A stretch of 64,000 nt of DNA, taken from assembly GCF_040253635.1 (NCBI RefSeq), contig NZ_JBEJGX010000003.1, forward strand, positions 1,488,001 to 1,552,000, in the 5' to 3' direction. Numbering within the stretch: the stretch's first letter is position 1; every line of letters begins with the position of its first letter. The notes beneath the pieces are model-generated. The model was not told the DNA's origin. It was given only the letters and a program-made list of their open reading frames with translations, and did not search any database. This DNA is from Streptomyces sp. Edi2 (lineage in GTDB: Bacteria > Actinomycetota > Actinomycetes > Streptomycetales > Streptomycetaceae). Position numbers and translations under genes: made by a program. This document shows, piece after piece, positions 12,274 to 24,416 of this stretch.

Positions 12274-12866
12274 CGTGCCCCTTCCGTTTCGGTGTGCTCG
12301 GTGGTGCTGGTGGTGTTCTCGGTGGTGCTCAGCCGGTTGACGGCCTCGACCCAGGCCGGGTGCGCGTCCGCCCGGTCGGAGCGGAAGCCGGAGTCGAGCT
12401 GCCGGCCGCCGTGCTCCCAGGTGACGATCAGCAGGCCGCCCTCGGTCAGGACCTTGCCGGCGATGCCCTTGTCGAGGCGGGCGCCGCGCAGTGCGGTGGC
12501 CGGCACGAAGAAGTCCGCCGCGCCCGGCCGTACGACGTCCAGGCCCTGCTCGGTGAGGGTCAGCTCGGCGCGGCTGCGGGTCCCCAGGCCACGCGCCACG
12601 ATCCGGTCGAGCCACTGCCCGGCGGTGGTGGAGCCGTGGTAGCGGCCCGACAGGGTCAGCAGGGGGGTGCCGGGGTCGTCGGGGGCGGACGGCAGCTCGG
12701 GCAGGTCGCCCTGGAGCGTGCCGCGCCACTTCCAGCCCTGGCGCATCAGCCAGTAGACGAAGACGACGAAGACCAGCAGGCCGGCGACCCAGCCGAGCCG
12801 TGCGGCCCAGTCGGTGACCGGAGCGGAGTGCTGCGCCGCGGCCAAGGTGCTCAGTGGAGGTGTCAC
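12270..12866 (-). CDS. Conserved membrane protein embedded in the pyr operon
   Basis: 198 residues of unknown function. One transmembrane helix at about residues 24-42 ([21 protein letters not shown]) is followed by a soluble domain, about 45-180, whose alternating strands and ending helix ([11 protein letters not shown]) suggest a PH-like fold; the tail is Thr/Glu-rich. It is locked between pyrC and carA by 4-base overlaps on both sides (GTGA and ATGA), so it is translated with the pathway enzymes. A membrane tether for a pyrimidine enzyme complex, or a sensor, is possible but is only inference. From memory, Streptomyces pyr operons keep an uncharacterised gene at this place. Confidence 0.85.
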   Translation of the reverse strand: MTPPLSTLAAAQHSAPVTDWAARLGWVAGLLVFVVFVYWLMRQGWKWRGTLQGDLPELPSAPDDPGTPLLTLSGRYHGSTTAGQWLDRIVARGLGTRSRAELTLTEQGLDVVRPGAADFFVPATALRGARLDKGIAGKVLTEGGLLIVTWEHGGRQLDSGFRSDRADAHPAWVEAVNRLSTTENTTSTTEHTETEGAR

Positions 12867-14149
12867 GCCAGCTTCCCGTCGACGACCGTTGCCCGGCCCC
12901 GCAGGAAGGTGTGGGTGACACGCCCCGGCAGCTCGCGGCCCTCGTAGGGGGTGTTGCGGCTGCGGGAGGCGAAGCCCGCGGGGTCCACCTCTCCACGGTA
13001 AGCGGAATCGAGCAGCGTGAGGTTGGCGGGCTCACCAGCCGAGACGGGACGGCCGTGGCCCTCCAGGCGGCCGATGTGCGCCGGGCGGAAGGACATCCGG
13101 TCGGCGACGCCGGCCCAGTCCAGCAGCCCGCTGTCGACCATCGTGTGCTGGACGACGGAGAGCGCGGTCTCCAGGCCGACCATGCCCATGGCCGCCGCGC
13201 CCCACTCGCAGTCCTTGTCCTCGTGCGGGTGCGGGGCGTGGTCGGTGGCGACGCAGTCGATCGTGCCGTCGGCGAGCGCTTCGCGCAGCGCCAGCACGTC
13301 GGCCTCGGTGCGCAGCGGCGGGTTCACCTTGTAGACGGGGTTGTAGCTGCGGACCAGCTCATCGGTGAGCAGCAGGTGGTGCGGGGTGACCTCGGCGGTG
13401 ACGTTCCAGCCCTTGGACTTCGCCCAGCGGACGATCTCGACCGAGCCGGCCGTGGACAGGTGGCAGATGTGCACCCGGGAGCCGACGTGCGCGGCGAGCA
13501 GCACATCGCGGGCGATGATCGACTCCTCGGCGACCGCGGGCCAGCCGCCGAGGCCCAGCTCGGCGGAGACGATGCCCTCGTTCATCTGGGCGCCCTCGGT
13601 GAGCCGGGGCTCCTGGGCGTGCTGGGCGACGACTCCGTCGAAGGCCTTCACGTACTCCAGGGCGCGCCGCATGATCACGGCGTCGTCCACGCACTTGCCG
13701 TCGTCGGAGAAGACCCGGACGCCGGCCGCGGAGTCGTGCATCGCGCCGAGCTCGGCGAGCTTCTTGCCCTCCAGGCCGACGGTGACCGCGCCGACGGGCT
13801 GGACGTCGCAGTAGCCGGACTCCTTGCCCAGCCGCCAGACCTGCTCGACGACGCCGGCGGTGTCCGCGACGGGGAAGGTGTTGGCCATGGCGTGTACGGC
13901 GGTGAAGCCGCCGACGGCGGCCGCCTTGGTGCCGGTCAGCACGGTCTCGGAGTCCTCGCGGCCCGGCTCGCGCAGATGGGTGTGCAGGTCGACCAGGCCC
14001 GGCAGCAGGACCTTGCCGCCGGCCTCGATGACCTGCGCGCCCTCGGCGCCGAGCCCGCTCCCGACCTCCGCGATGATCTCGCCGTCGATCAGCACGTCCT
14101 GCGGTTCGCCACCGAGGACCTTCGCGCCGCGAATCAGGGTCTTGCTCAT
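12863..14149 (-). CDS. pyrC: Dihydroorotase
   Basis: Cyclises carbamoyl aspartate to dihydroorotate. It is a type I amidohydrolase: the metal-binding [10 protein letters not shown] motif lies near residue 58, with further ligands in [10 protein letters not shown] and CVATDHAPH. 428 residues from the ATG at 14149, two bases after the pyrB stop (TAA-CC-ATG). An upstream open frame exists in pyrB but is not used. The GTGA junction couples it to the downstream membrane protein. Confidence 0.97.
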   Translation of the reverse strand: MSKTLIRGAKVLGGEPQDVLIDGEIIAEVGSGLGAEGAQVIEAGGKVLLPGLVDLHTHLREPGREDSETVLTGTKAAAVGGFTAVHAMANTFPVADTAGVVEQVWRLGKESGYCDVQPVGAVTVGLEGKKLAELGAMHDSAAGVRVFSDDGKCVDDAVIMRRALEYVKAFDGVVAQHAQEPRLTEGAQMNEGIVSAELGLGGWPAVAEESIIARDVLLAAHVGSRVHICHLSTAGSVEIVRWAKSKGWNVTAEVTPHHLLLTDELVRSYNPVYKVNPPLRTEADVLALREALADGTIDCVATDHAPHPHEDKDCEWGAAAMGMVGLETALSVVQHTMVDSGLLDWAGVADRMSFRPAHIGRLEGHGRPVSAGEPANLTLLDSAYRGEVDPAGFASRSRNTPYEGRELPGRVTHTFLRGRATVVDGKLA

Positions 14150-14151
14150 GG

Positions 14152-15147
14152 TTACTTGCTCTCCTCGGTGCGAGTGCTGGTGCCGTTGCCGGCGGTCAGG
14201 GCGGGCTCGTTGCCGCCCAGAAGCAGATAGAGGACGGCCATCCGGATGCTGACGCCGTTGGCGACCTGTTCGACGGCGGTGCAGCGGGGCGAGTCGGCGA
14301 CCTGGGCGGTGATCTCCATGCCGCGGTTCATCGGGCCGGGGTGCATCACGATCGCGTGCTCGGGCATCCGGGCCATCCGGTCGCCGTCGAGGCCGTAGCG
14401 CCGCGCGTACTCCCGCTCGGTCGGGAAGAACGCCGCGTTCATCCGCTCGCGCTGGACGCGCAGCATCATCACCGCGTCGGACTTGGCGAGGACGGCGTCG
14501 AGGTCGTAGGAGACCTCGCAGGGCCACTGCTCCGCCCCGATCGGTACCAGCGTCGGCGGCGCGACCAGGGTGACCTCGGCGCCGAGCGTGGTCAGCAGGT
14601 GGACGTTGGAGCGGGCGACCCGGCTGTGCAGGATGTCGCCGACGACGGTGATGCGGCGGCCGGCGAGGTCCTGGCCCAGTCCCGCGTCGGCGCCGACGAG
14701 CCGGCGGCGCATCGTGAAGGCGTCCAGCAGTGCCTGGGTGGGGTGTTCGTGGGTGCCGTCACCGGCGTTGACCACGGAGCCGCCGATCCAGCCGGAGGTC
14801 GCCAGGCGGTGCGGGGCGCCGGAGTCGTGGTGCCGGATGACGACGGCGTCCGCGCCCATCGCCTCCAGGGTGAGGGCGGTGTCCTTGAGCGACTCGCCCT
14901 TGGAGACCGACGACCCCTTTGCGGAGAAGTTGATGACATCGGCGGAGAGGCGCTTCGCCGCGGCCTCGAAGGAGATACGGGTGCGGGTCGAGTCCTCGAA
15001 GAAGAGGTTGACGACGGTGCGTCCGCGCAGGGTGGGGAGCTTCTTGATCGGCCGGTCGGCGACCCGGGCCATCTCCTCGGCGGTGTCGAGGATCAGGACG
15101 GCGTCGTCGCGCGTGAGATCGGCGGCCGAGATGAGGTGACGCTTCAT
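14152..15147 (-). CDS. pyrB: Aspartate carbamoyltransferase catalytic subunit
   Basis: Condenses carbamoyl phosphate with aspartate. The carbamoyl phosphate loop [13 protein letters not shown] is near residue 55 and the [11 protein letters not shown] motif near 135; [10 protein letters not shown] lies near the C-terminus. 331 residues from the ATG at 15147, where family similarity begins ([11 protein letters not shown]). No pyrI regulatory subunit is present, as expected for this group. A 93-bp gap containing a 9-bp hairpin separates it from pyrR. Confidence 0.97.
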   Translation of the reverse strand: MKRHLISAADLTRDDAVLILDTAEEMARVADRPIKKLPTLRGRTVVNLFFEDSTRTRISFEAAAKRLSADVINFSAKGSSVSKGESLKDTALTLEAMGADAVVIRHHDSGAPHRLATSGWIGGSVVNAGDGTHEHPTQALLDAFTMRRRLVGADAGLGQDLAGRRITVVGDILHSRVARSNVHLLTTLGAEVTLVAPPTLVPIGAEQWPCEVSYDLDAVLAKSDAVMMLRVQRERMNAAFFPTEREYARRYGLDGDRMARMPEHAIVMHPGPMNRGMEITAQVADSPRCTAVEQVANGVSIRMAVLYLLLGGNEPALTAGNGTSTRTEESK

Positions 15148-15206
15148 CCGGTTTTCTCCGTGAGTGAAGGAGGTGTACGGGAATATCCGTCGAGCGGGCA
15201 TGCCTG

Positions 15207-15229
15207 CGGACCCGGGGTCACCGGGTCCG
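15207..15229. other. Hairpin between pyrR and pyrB
   Basis: Perfect 9-bp inverted repeat CGGACCCGG / CCGGGTCCG with a 5-base loop, 11 bases past the pyrR stop. It may be a partial terminator tuning pyrR against pyrBC, or an mRNA-stability hairpin. Confidence 0.45.
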
Positions 15230-15240
15230 TGCGCGGTGCG

Positions 15241-15869
<629 letters not shown>

Positions 15870-15896
15870 TTAAAGGACGTCGGAATTACGCAGCCC

Positions 15897-15902
15897 AGGC
15901 TA
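15897..15902 (-). promoter_or_regulatory. Possible pyr operon -10 element
   Basis: TAGCCT on the minus strand, about 65 bases upstream of the pyrR start, fits a TAnnnT -10. It would give a leader of about 60 bases that contains the PyrR loop. The matching -35 is not convincing. Confidence 0.35.
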
Positions 15903-15962
15903 TCAGGACCCCTCACCGGAGCGGTCCGCACCCCTGACGGGTGAGGGTCTGCCCCGTTCCGC

Positions 15963-15992
15963 TTGACGAAGTCAGATTACGCTGCGTAACCT
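15963..15992 (+). promoter_or_regulatory. Predicted bldD promoter with perfect BldD box (15977-15989)
   Basis: TTGACG (15963-15968) and TAACCT (15987-15992) are separated by 18 bases, a plausible housekeeping sigma promoter. Between and over the -10 lies TTACGCTGCGTAA, which fits the published BldD box pattern TnACnC(A/T)GnGTnA at every fixed position. A second inverted repeat, CTCAC-A-GTGAG, follows at 15991-16001. BldD is known to repress its own gene, so this is the likely autoregulatory site. Confidence 0.75.
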
Positions 15993-16052
15993 CACAGTGA
16001 GTTACCAGCCCGCGGCGGAGCCGCATGTCGATACAGCCGTCTGGGGAGTTTT

Positions 16053-16553
16053 ATGTCCAGCGAATACGCCAAACAGCTCGGGGCCAAGCTCCGCGCCATC
16101 CGCACCCAGCAGGGCCTTTCTCTCCACGGCGTCGAGGAGAAGTCCCAGGGCCGCTGGAAGGCCGTGGTGGTCGGTTCGTACGAGCGCGGCGACCGCGCCG
16201 TGACCGTGCAGCGCCTTGCCGAGCTGGCGGACTTCTACGGCGTTCCGGTGCAGGAACTGCTGCCGGGGACGACACCGGGCGGAGCGGCCGAGCCGCCGCC
16301 GAAGCTGGTGCTCGACCTGGAGCGCCTGGCCCATGTCCCGCAGGAGAAGGCCGGCCCGCTGCAGCGCTACGCCGCCACCATCCAGAGCCAGCGCGGTGAC
16401 TACAACGGCAAGGTCCTCTCGATCCGCCAGGACGACCTGCGCACCCTCGCGGTCATCTACGACCAGTCGCCCTCGGTGCTGACCGAGCAGCTGATCAGCT
16501 GGGGCGTGCTGGACGCGGAAGCGCGCCGTGCCGTGCAGCACGACGAGATCTGA
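16053..16553 (+). CDS. bldD: Developmental master regulator BldD
   Basis: DNA-binding repressor that holds Streptomyces in vegetative growth while bound to cyclic di-GMP. The XRE-type helix-turn-helix spans residues about 8-65; the C-terminal c-di-GMP-binding domain carries the signature RGD (114-116) - 8 residues - RQDD (125-128) exactly. 166 residues, ATG at 16053. It is divergent from pyrR across a 221-bp shared intergenic region and is the only plus-strand gene in the first 30 kb. Confidence 0.99.
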   Translation: MSSEYAKQLGAKLRAIRTQQGLSLHGVEEKSQGRWKAVVVGSYERGDRAVTVQRLAELADFYGVPVQELLPGTTPGGAAEPPPKLVLDLERLAHVPQEKAGPLQRYAATIQSQRGDYNGKVLSIRQDDLRTLAVIYDQSPSVLTEQLISWGVLDAEARRAVQHDEI

Positions 16554-16568
16554 TCCACCGCACCACCT

Positions 16569-16614
16569 GCAGAAACGTGCCGCCGCTCCGGGTCTCCGGG
16601 GCGGCGGTTTCTGC
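16569..16614 (+). terminator. bldD terminator hairpin
   Basis: GCAGAAAC at 16569-16576 pairs with GTTTCTGC at 16607-16614 and encloses a 12-bp stem (CCGCCGCTCCGG with CCGGGGCGGCGG, one G-U pair) and a 4-base loop. It is 16 bases past the bldD stop, with TTT in the closing arm. Confidence 0.8.
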
Positions 16615-16695
16615 GTACCGGCGCACAGACGGCGCACACCGGCGGCGCACAATGCGCCAGGAGAGCCCCCGTACGGCGTTCTGCGGGCATGCGAA

Positions 16696-16727
16696 GGGCC
16701 CGGAGCACTGGCCTTCGCTCCGGGCCC
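16696..16727 (-). terminator. nusB terminator hairpin
   Basis: Perfect 11-bp stem GGGCCCGGAGC / GCTCCGGGCCC with a 10-base loop, 23 bases past the nusB stop in the gap between the convergent bldD and nusB genes. Confidence 0.75.
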
Positions 16728-16749
16728 GTTCACACGCTCTGCCGACCGC

Positions 16750-17184
16750 CTACTGCGCCTCGCGCCGCAGGCTCGGCTTCAGCTCCTTGAACCGGCCGAG
16801 GAGGCCGTTGACGAAAGCCGGGGAGTCGTCCGTGGAGAACTCCCTGGCGAGCTGCACGGCTTCGTCGATCGCCACCGCGTCCGGCGTCTCGTCCACCCAC
16901 AGCAGTTCATGGGCGCCGAGCCGCACGATGCTGCGGTCGGCCGCCGGCATCCGGTCCAGGTCCCAGTCGACCGCGTAGGTGGAAATCAGCTCGTCGATCC
17001 GGGCGACATGGTCCGCGTACCCCTCGACCAACTGCAGGGTGTATTCGTTCACCGGCGGCTGCCGTGGGTCGGTCCGGGCGTGCCGCATCCAGTCCGCGAG
17101 CACGGACTGCACATCGGCACCGCGCTGGTCGGCCTCGAAGAGAATCTGGAAGGCGCGCTTACGGGCCTTGGTACGGGCAGCCAC
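16750..17184 (-). CDS. nusB: Transcription antitermination factor NusB
   Basis: RNA-binding helical protein that, with NusE (S10), supports antitermination on rRNA operons. 144 residues beginning MAARTKARKRAFQILFEAD; the core RSIVRLGAHELLW and FVNGLLGRF motifs are intact. It starts two bases after the efp stop, so efp and nusB are probably co-transcribed; a terminator follows at 16696-16727. Confidence 0.97.
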   Translation of the reverse strand: MAARTKARKRAFQILFEADQRGADVQSVLADWMRHARTDPRQPPVNEYTLQLVEGYADHVARIDELISTYAVDWDLDRMPAADRSIVRLGAHELLWVDETPDAVAIDEAVQLAREFSTDDSPAFVNGLLGRFKELKPSLRREAQ

Positions 17185-17186
17185 GG

Positions 17187-17753
17187 TTAGCTGTTCACCC
17201 GGCCGAGGTAGTCGCCGGTGCGGGTGTCGACCTTGATCTTCTCGCCCTCGGTGATGAAGAGCGGCACCTGGATCTCGTAGCCGGTCTCCAGCGTGGCGGG
17301 CTTGGAGCCGCCGGTGGAGCGGTCGCCCTGGACGCCGGGCTCGGTGTGCTGGATGACGAGCTCGACGGCAGCCGGCAGCTCGACGTAGAGCACCTCGCCC
17401 TCGTGCTGCGCCACGACGGCCTCGAAGCCCTCGAGGAGGAAGTTCGCGGCGTCACCGACGGCCTTGCGGTCGACCATCAGCTGGTCGTAGGTGTCCATGT
17501 CCATGAAGACGAAGTACTCGCCGTCCATGTACGAGAACTGCATCCCGCGCTTGTCGACAGTGGCCGTCTCGACCTTCACGCCGGCGTTGAAGGTCTTGTC
17601 CACCACCTTGCCGGAGAGCACGTTCTTCAGCTTGGTGCGGACGAAGGCCGGGCCCTTACCGGGCTTGACGTGCTGGAACTCGACGACGGACCAGAGCTGG
17701 CCCCCTTCGAGCTTGAGCACCAGGCCGTTCTTGAGGTCGTTCGTGGAAGCCAC
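17187..17753 (-). CDS. efp: Translation elongation factor P
   Basis: Rescues ribosomes stalled at consecutive prolines. 188 residues with three beta-barrel domains; the tip loop at the site that is modified in other bacteria reads KPGKGPAF (residues about 29-36). The C-terminal signature ([28 protein letters not shown]) is intact. Two bases separate it from nusB; the M24 peptidase-like gene lies 66 bp upstream in the same direction. Confidence 0.97.
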   Translation of the reverse strand: MASTNDLKNGLVLKLEGGQLWSVVEFQHVKPGKGPAFVRTKLKNVLSGKVVDKTFNAGVKVETATVDKRGMQFSYMDGEYFVFMDMDTYDQLMVDRKAVGDAANFLLEGFEAVVAQHEGEVLYVELPAAVELVIQHTEPGVQGDRSTGGSKPATLETGYEIQVPLFITEGEKIKVDTRTGDYLGRVNS

Positions 17754-17819
17754 GGTTGCGGAATCTCCTGGACTGCAGGTTGTGGGTACCTCGGAGCCGT
17801 ACGCCGCAAGCCGTGGGGC

Positions 17820-18926
17820 TCACAGCGCGAGCAGCTCCTTGGTCGTGATCGTGAGTAGCTCGGGCCCGCCGTCCGCCTCGGGGCGGACGACGAGTGTGTC
17901 GTCGATCCGGACACCCCCGCGGCCCGGGATGTGAACCCCCGGCTCGACGGTGACCGGCACGCAAGCGTCCAGTTTACCCATGGCGGCAGGGGACAATTGA
18001 GGGTCCTCGTCGATTTCGAGCCCCACACCGTGCCCGGTCCATGCTCCCAGCCGCTCCCCGTACCCCGCGGCGTCCAGCACATGGCGGGTCACCCGGTCCA
18101 CCTCGCGGCACTCCACATCCGGCGCAAGCGCCTCGCGCCCGGCCCGCTGGGCTGCGAAAACGAGATCGTACAGCTCGATCTGCCAGTCCGAGGGCGTGGT
18201 GCCGATGACGAAGGTCCGGCCGATCTCACAGCGGTATCCGCGGTAACTGGCGCCCAGGCAGAGGCTGAGGAAGTCACCCTCCTCGACCCGCCGGTCGGTG
18301 GGCAGATGCCCGGGGCGGCCGGCGTTCGGGCCGGTCGCGACGGACGTGGGGAAGGCCGGGCCGTCCGCGCCGTGGTCCACCAGCCGGCGTTCCAGTTCCA
18401 GTGCCAGATGCCGCTCGGTGCGGCCGACCAGGATCGATTCCAGGAGTTCCCCCAGGGCCTGGTCGGTGATCTCCGCGGCGATCCGCAGACAGGCGATCTC
18501 GTCGTCGTCCTTCACCAGCCGCTGCGCCTCGACCGCGCAGGCCAGGTCGGTCAGCCGCAGCCGGGGCGCGACCTGCGAGAGCGCACGGTGCCGGGTGACG
18601 GTGAGGTGGTGCTCCTCGACGGCCAGGGTGTCCGCGCCGGCCGTCGCGGCGAGGTCGGCGCCGGCCACGACCGGGTCGCCGCCACGGGTCGGCAGCACCG
18701 ACACCCGTACGTCATCGGCCGGCCGGCCCTCGGCGGGATCACCGCTCAGCGGCATGCCGCACAGCAGCACCTCGTCGGCCGGGGCGAGCAGCAGCGCGGC
18801 GCCGGGCGGCGCGCAGCCGGTGAGGTAGCGGACGTTCGCGGGGCGCGAGATCAGTGCGGCGGCACTTCCGGCCCCGGCTACGCGGTCGCGCAGCCGCGTG
18901 CGCCGGGCCGCGTACAACTCGGACAT
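17820..18926 (-). CDS. M24 family aminopeptidase P-like protein with altered metal ligands
   Basis: Fold and length (368 residues) match Xaa-Pro aminopeptidases: creatinase-like N-domain (1-130), then the pita-bread domain. Of the five dinuclear-metal ligands, the first Asp position reads Cys223 (SLCLGASYRGY), the second Asp is Glu234 (RCEIGRT), the His is kept (His299, TGHGVGLEI), the first Glu is kept (Glu328, TVEPGVHI), and the last Glu is Asp342 (VRIDDTLVV). The enzyme may therefore have unusual metal use or no peptidase activity. It lies directly upstream of efp, a common actinobacterial pairing. Confidence 0.9.
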   Translation of the reverse strand: MSELYAARRTRLRDRVAGAGSAAALISRPANVRYLTGCAPPGAALLLAPADEVLLCGMPLSGDPAEGRPADDVRVSVLPTRGGDPVVAGADLAATAGADTLAVEEHHLTVTRHRALSQVAPRLRLTDLACAVEAQRLVKDDDEIACLRIAAEITDQALGELLESILVGRTERHLALELERRLVDHGADGPAFPTSVATGPNAGRPGHLPTDRRVEEGDFLSLCLGASYRGYRCEIGRTFVIGTTPSDWQIELYDLVFAAQRAGREALAPDVECREVDRVTRHVLDAAGYGERLGAWTGHGVGLEIDEDPQLSPAAMGKLDACVPVTVEPGVHIPGRGGVRIDDTLVVRPEADGGPELLTITTKELLAL

Positions 18927-18952
18927 ATCACGAGCGTACGGCGGCTCCTCCG

Positions 18953-18978
18953 GGGCGGCCGGTCGAGCGGGGCCGCCC
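18953..18978 (-). terminator. Hairpin after the P-loop protein gene
   Basis: GGGCGGCC / GGCCGCCC with a 10-base loop in the 75-bp gap before the M24 peptidase-like gene. Likely a terminator, though GC-rich DNA forms such stems readily. Confidence 0.4.
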
Positions 18979-19001
18979 GGGGGACCGGGCTGCCGCGGCC
19001 G

Positions 19002-19859
19002 TTACCAGCTCGGCGGGCTGGCGATGCTGCGGGCGACGACGTCGTCCAGCACCCGCACCGTCGTGGCGACGTCGTGCTGGGAGTTGTCGATGATCGGCAG
19101 GCCGGAGCCGTACCAGCCGGCCATCCGCCCGTGGATCCTCGCCACCTCTTCGTCGGACAGCCGGCGGTTGCCGCTGCGCCGGGCGTTGCGCTCCAGGACG
19201 ATCTCCAGGCCGGGCAGCAGCACGATCGGCAGCAGGCCGGGGCCCACGTGACGCTTCCAGCCGCCCAGACCGATGACCGGCCGGTCGGGGAAGACGGCGT
19301 CGTCGAGGATGCAGGAGATGCCGTTGGCAAGGAAGTTGCGGGCCGCGAAGCCGCAGGTGCGGCGGGCGAGGCGGTACTGCGCCTCGGAGTGGTCGTTCCA
19401 GCCGGCCTGCGGGTCGGCGAAGCCGGACCGGACCCATTCGCGGACGTCGTCGAGGCTGATGTGCGCGGTCGGCACCCGGCGGGTGTCGGCCCAGTGGCGC
19501 GCCACGCTGGTCTTCCCGGCCCCGGCCGGGCCGATGAGCAGCACCGCGACGGCCGCATGCGCGGCGTCCGGCGCCGTGGTGTCGGTGGGCGGGCTGGGCA
19601 GCGGCACCGGGGCGCCGGGGGGCAGCTGGACATGGCCGGTGATGTCCGTGCTGTGCGGCACGGGCGGGGCCTGCTGGGGCACGGGCCCGTGCCCGCCCTG
19701 GCCGGAGGCCGGCTGCTGCGCGGGCGGCGGCGGAGCGGCCGGGGCCGGCGGCGAGGCGGGCGGGGTGTGCTGTCCCGGGTGGGGCGTCCAGTTCATGGCG
19801 GCGCCGGGTGATGCCTGCCCGTGGGGCGGTGGCAGCGGAGCCCCCACTGCGTAGTGCAT
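19002..19859 (-). CDS. P-loop kinase-like protein with proline-rich N-terminus
   Basis: 285 residues. The first 90 or so are Pro/Ala/Gln-rich and probably disordered; the rest is a P-loop NTPase with Walker A GPAGAGKTS and the layout of small-molecule kinases of the AAA_33/zeta-toxin-like group: SLDDVREWVRSGF, then ILDDAVFP, an LERNARR lid arginine cluster and a C-terminal DNSQHDVATTVRVL. The ATG at 19859 has GGAGAG upstream; the frame stays open for 264 bases further, but only low-complexity residues would be added. Substrate unknown. It lies between aroQ and the M24 peptidase-like gene. Confidence 0.85.
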   Translation of the reverse strand: MHYAVGAPLPPPHGQASPGAAMNWTPHPGQHTPPASPPAPAAPPPPAQQPASGQGGHGPVPQQAPPVPHSTDITGHVQLPPGAPVPLPSPPTDTTAPDAAHAAVAVLLIGPAGAGKTSVARHWADTRRVPTAHISLDDVREWVRSGFADPQAGWNDHSEAQYRLARRTCGFAARNFLANGISCILDDAVFPDRPVIGLGGWKRHVGPGLLPIVLLPGLEIVLERNARRSGNRRLSDEEVARIHGRMAGWYGSGLPIIDNSQHDVATTVRVLDDVVARSIASPPSW

Positions 19860-20073
19860 CCGGTGGCTCTCCGTCTCGTGCGGTCGACTCGTGCGGTCGA
19901 TGTGGTGCGGTGCTCCTCCGGCTCGCGCCGGGTCGGGTGCCCCAGGCGCGCCCGGGGCTCGGCTGCCCGGTGCGCCCGACGGCAACCCGGCGGCCCCAAG
20001 GGGCCGTTGTGCCCCACGGCCGTCGGCGTGGGCGGGTGCTGCTGCGAACGGTACCCTCCCGGATGCGGAAGGG

Positions 20074-20093
20074 GCGCCCGCTGCCCCGGGCGC
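20074..20093 (-). terminator. Weak hairpin after aroQ
   Basis: GCGCCCG / CGGGCGC with a 6-base loop, about 45 bases past the aroQ stop. The 279-bp gap 19860-20138 otherwise shows only GC-rich sequence with no recognisable gene. Confidence 0.35.
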
Positions 20094-20138
20094 TCGGTGC
20101 GGGAACGGCCGGGGGCGGGACAAGGTGCCCGAGGGGCG

Positions 20139-23450
<3,312 letters not shown>

Positions 23451-23588
23451 CGGTGCTCCTCATGTACTGCTCATCCGCGTACGGTCTTCCCCCGATCCTC
23501 CCACGTCGCGCGCGAGGGGCGGCGCCCAGTCCAGGGGGCGGACCGGGCGCGGGCGGACAGGCCGGACGGACCGGGCGGGGCCGGACGG

Positions 23589-24416
23589 TCAGCGGGCGGC
23601 GAGCGCCGCCTCTCCGGCCTTGCGCATCGCGACCAGGGGTGCCGGGGACCGCCCCGTCATCTGCTCCACCTGCAGTACGGCCTGGTGGACCAGCAGGTCG
23701 AGGCCGCCCACCACCCCGCCGCCGCGGGCGGCCCAGGCGGTGGCCAGCGTCGTCGGCCAGGGCTCGTAGAGGACGTCGAAGAGCGTGCCGGGCCGGTCGG
23801 GGACGGCGGCGGCGAGCGCGTCGGTGGTGCCCGCCGGGGTGGTCGCGATGGTCAGCGGCGCCTCGAAGGCCGCCGCGGCGTCCTCCCAGGCGGCGGTGCG
23901 GACCATGACGCCCAGCCGCTCGCCCCAGCCGCGCATCTCGTCGGCGCGTGCCCGGCTGCGGACGTATGCGGTGACCTCACCGGTGCAGATGCGGGAGAGC
24001 GCGGCCAGCGCCGAGGAGGCGGTGGCGCCGGCGCCCAGCACCGACGCCCGCCCGACCTGCCGCACTCCGCGTTCGCGCAGCGCGGCGAGCATGCCGGGGA
24101 TGTCGGTGTTGTCGCCGAGGCGGCGCCCGTCGGCGGCGAGGACGACGGTGTTCACCGCCTCGACCGAGGACGCCGTGGGGCTGATCTCGTCGAGCAGCGG
24201 GATCACCGCCCGCTTGAGCGGCATGGTCAGCGACAGGCCCGCCCAGGTGGCGTCCAGGCGCTCCATGAAGGCGGGCAGCGCCGCTTCGTCGACCTCGTGG
24301 CGGTCGTAGGTCCAGTCGCTCAGCCCGAGTTCCCGGTAGGCGGCGCGGTGCAGCACCGGCGAGAGGGAATGGGCAATCGGGGATCCGAGCACCGCGGCTC
24401 GACGGGTGGCGCTCAT
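23589..24416 (-). CDS. aroE: Shikimate dehydrogenase
   Basis: NADPH-dependent reduction of dehydroshikimate. SPIAHSLSPVLHRAAY binds substrate; SLTMPLKRAV carries the catalytic lysine; NTDIPGML the catalytic Asp; the GAGATASSAL turn binds NADP. 275 residues from the ATG at 24416, which overlaps the mltG stop (ATGA); residues read further upstream belong to mltG in another frame. Confidence 0.96.
   Translation of the reverse strand: MSATRRAAVLGSPIAHSLSPVLHRAAYRELGLSDWTYDRHEVDEAALPAFMERLDATWAGLSLTMPLKRAVIPLLDEISPTASSVEAVNTVVLAADGRRLGDNTDIPGMLAALRERGVRQVGRASVLGAGATASSALAALSRICTGEVTAYVRSRARADEMRGWGERLGVMVRTAAWEDAAAAFEAPLTIATTPAGTTDALAAAVPDRPGTLFDVLYEPWPTTLATAWAARGGGVVGGLDLLVHQAVLQVEQMTGRSPAPLVAMRKAGEAALAAR

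Noticed and set aside
15991..16001. A second full BldD box
   Set aside because: CTCACAGTGAG is palindromic but too short for the TnACnC(A/T)GnGTnA pattern; kept only as a possible accessory site.
19860..20123. Extension of the P-loop protein to a TTG at 20123
   Set aside because: Adds only Pro/Ala/Gly/Arg low complexity; the ATG at 19859 has a proper GGAGAG.
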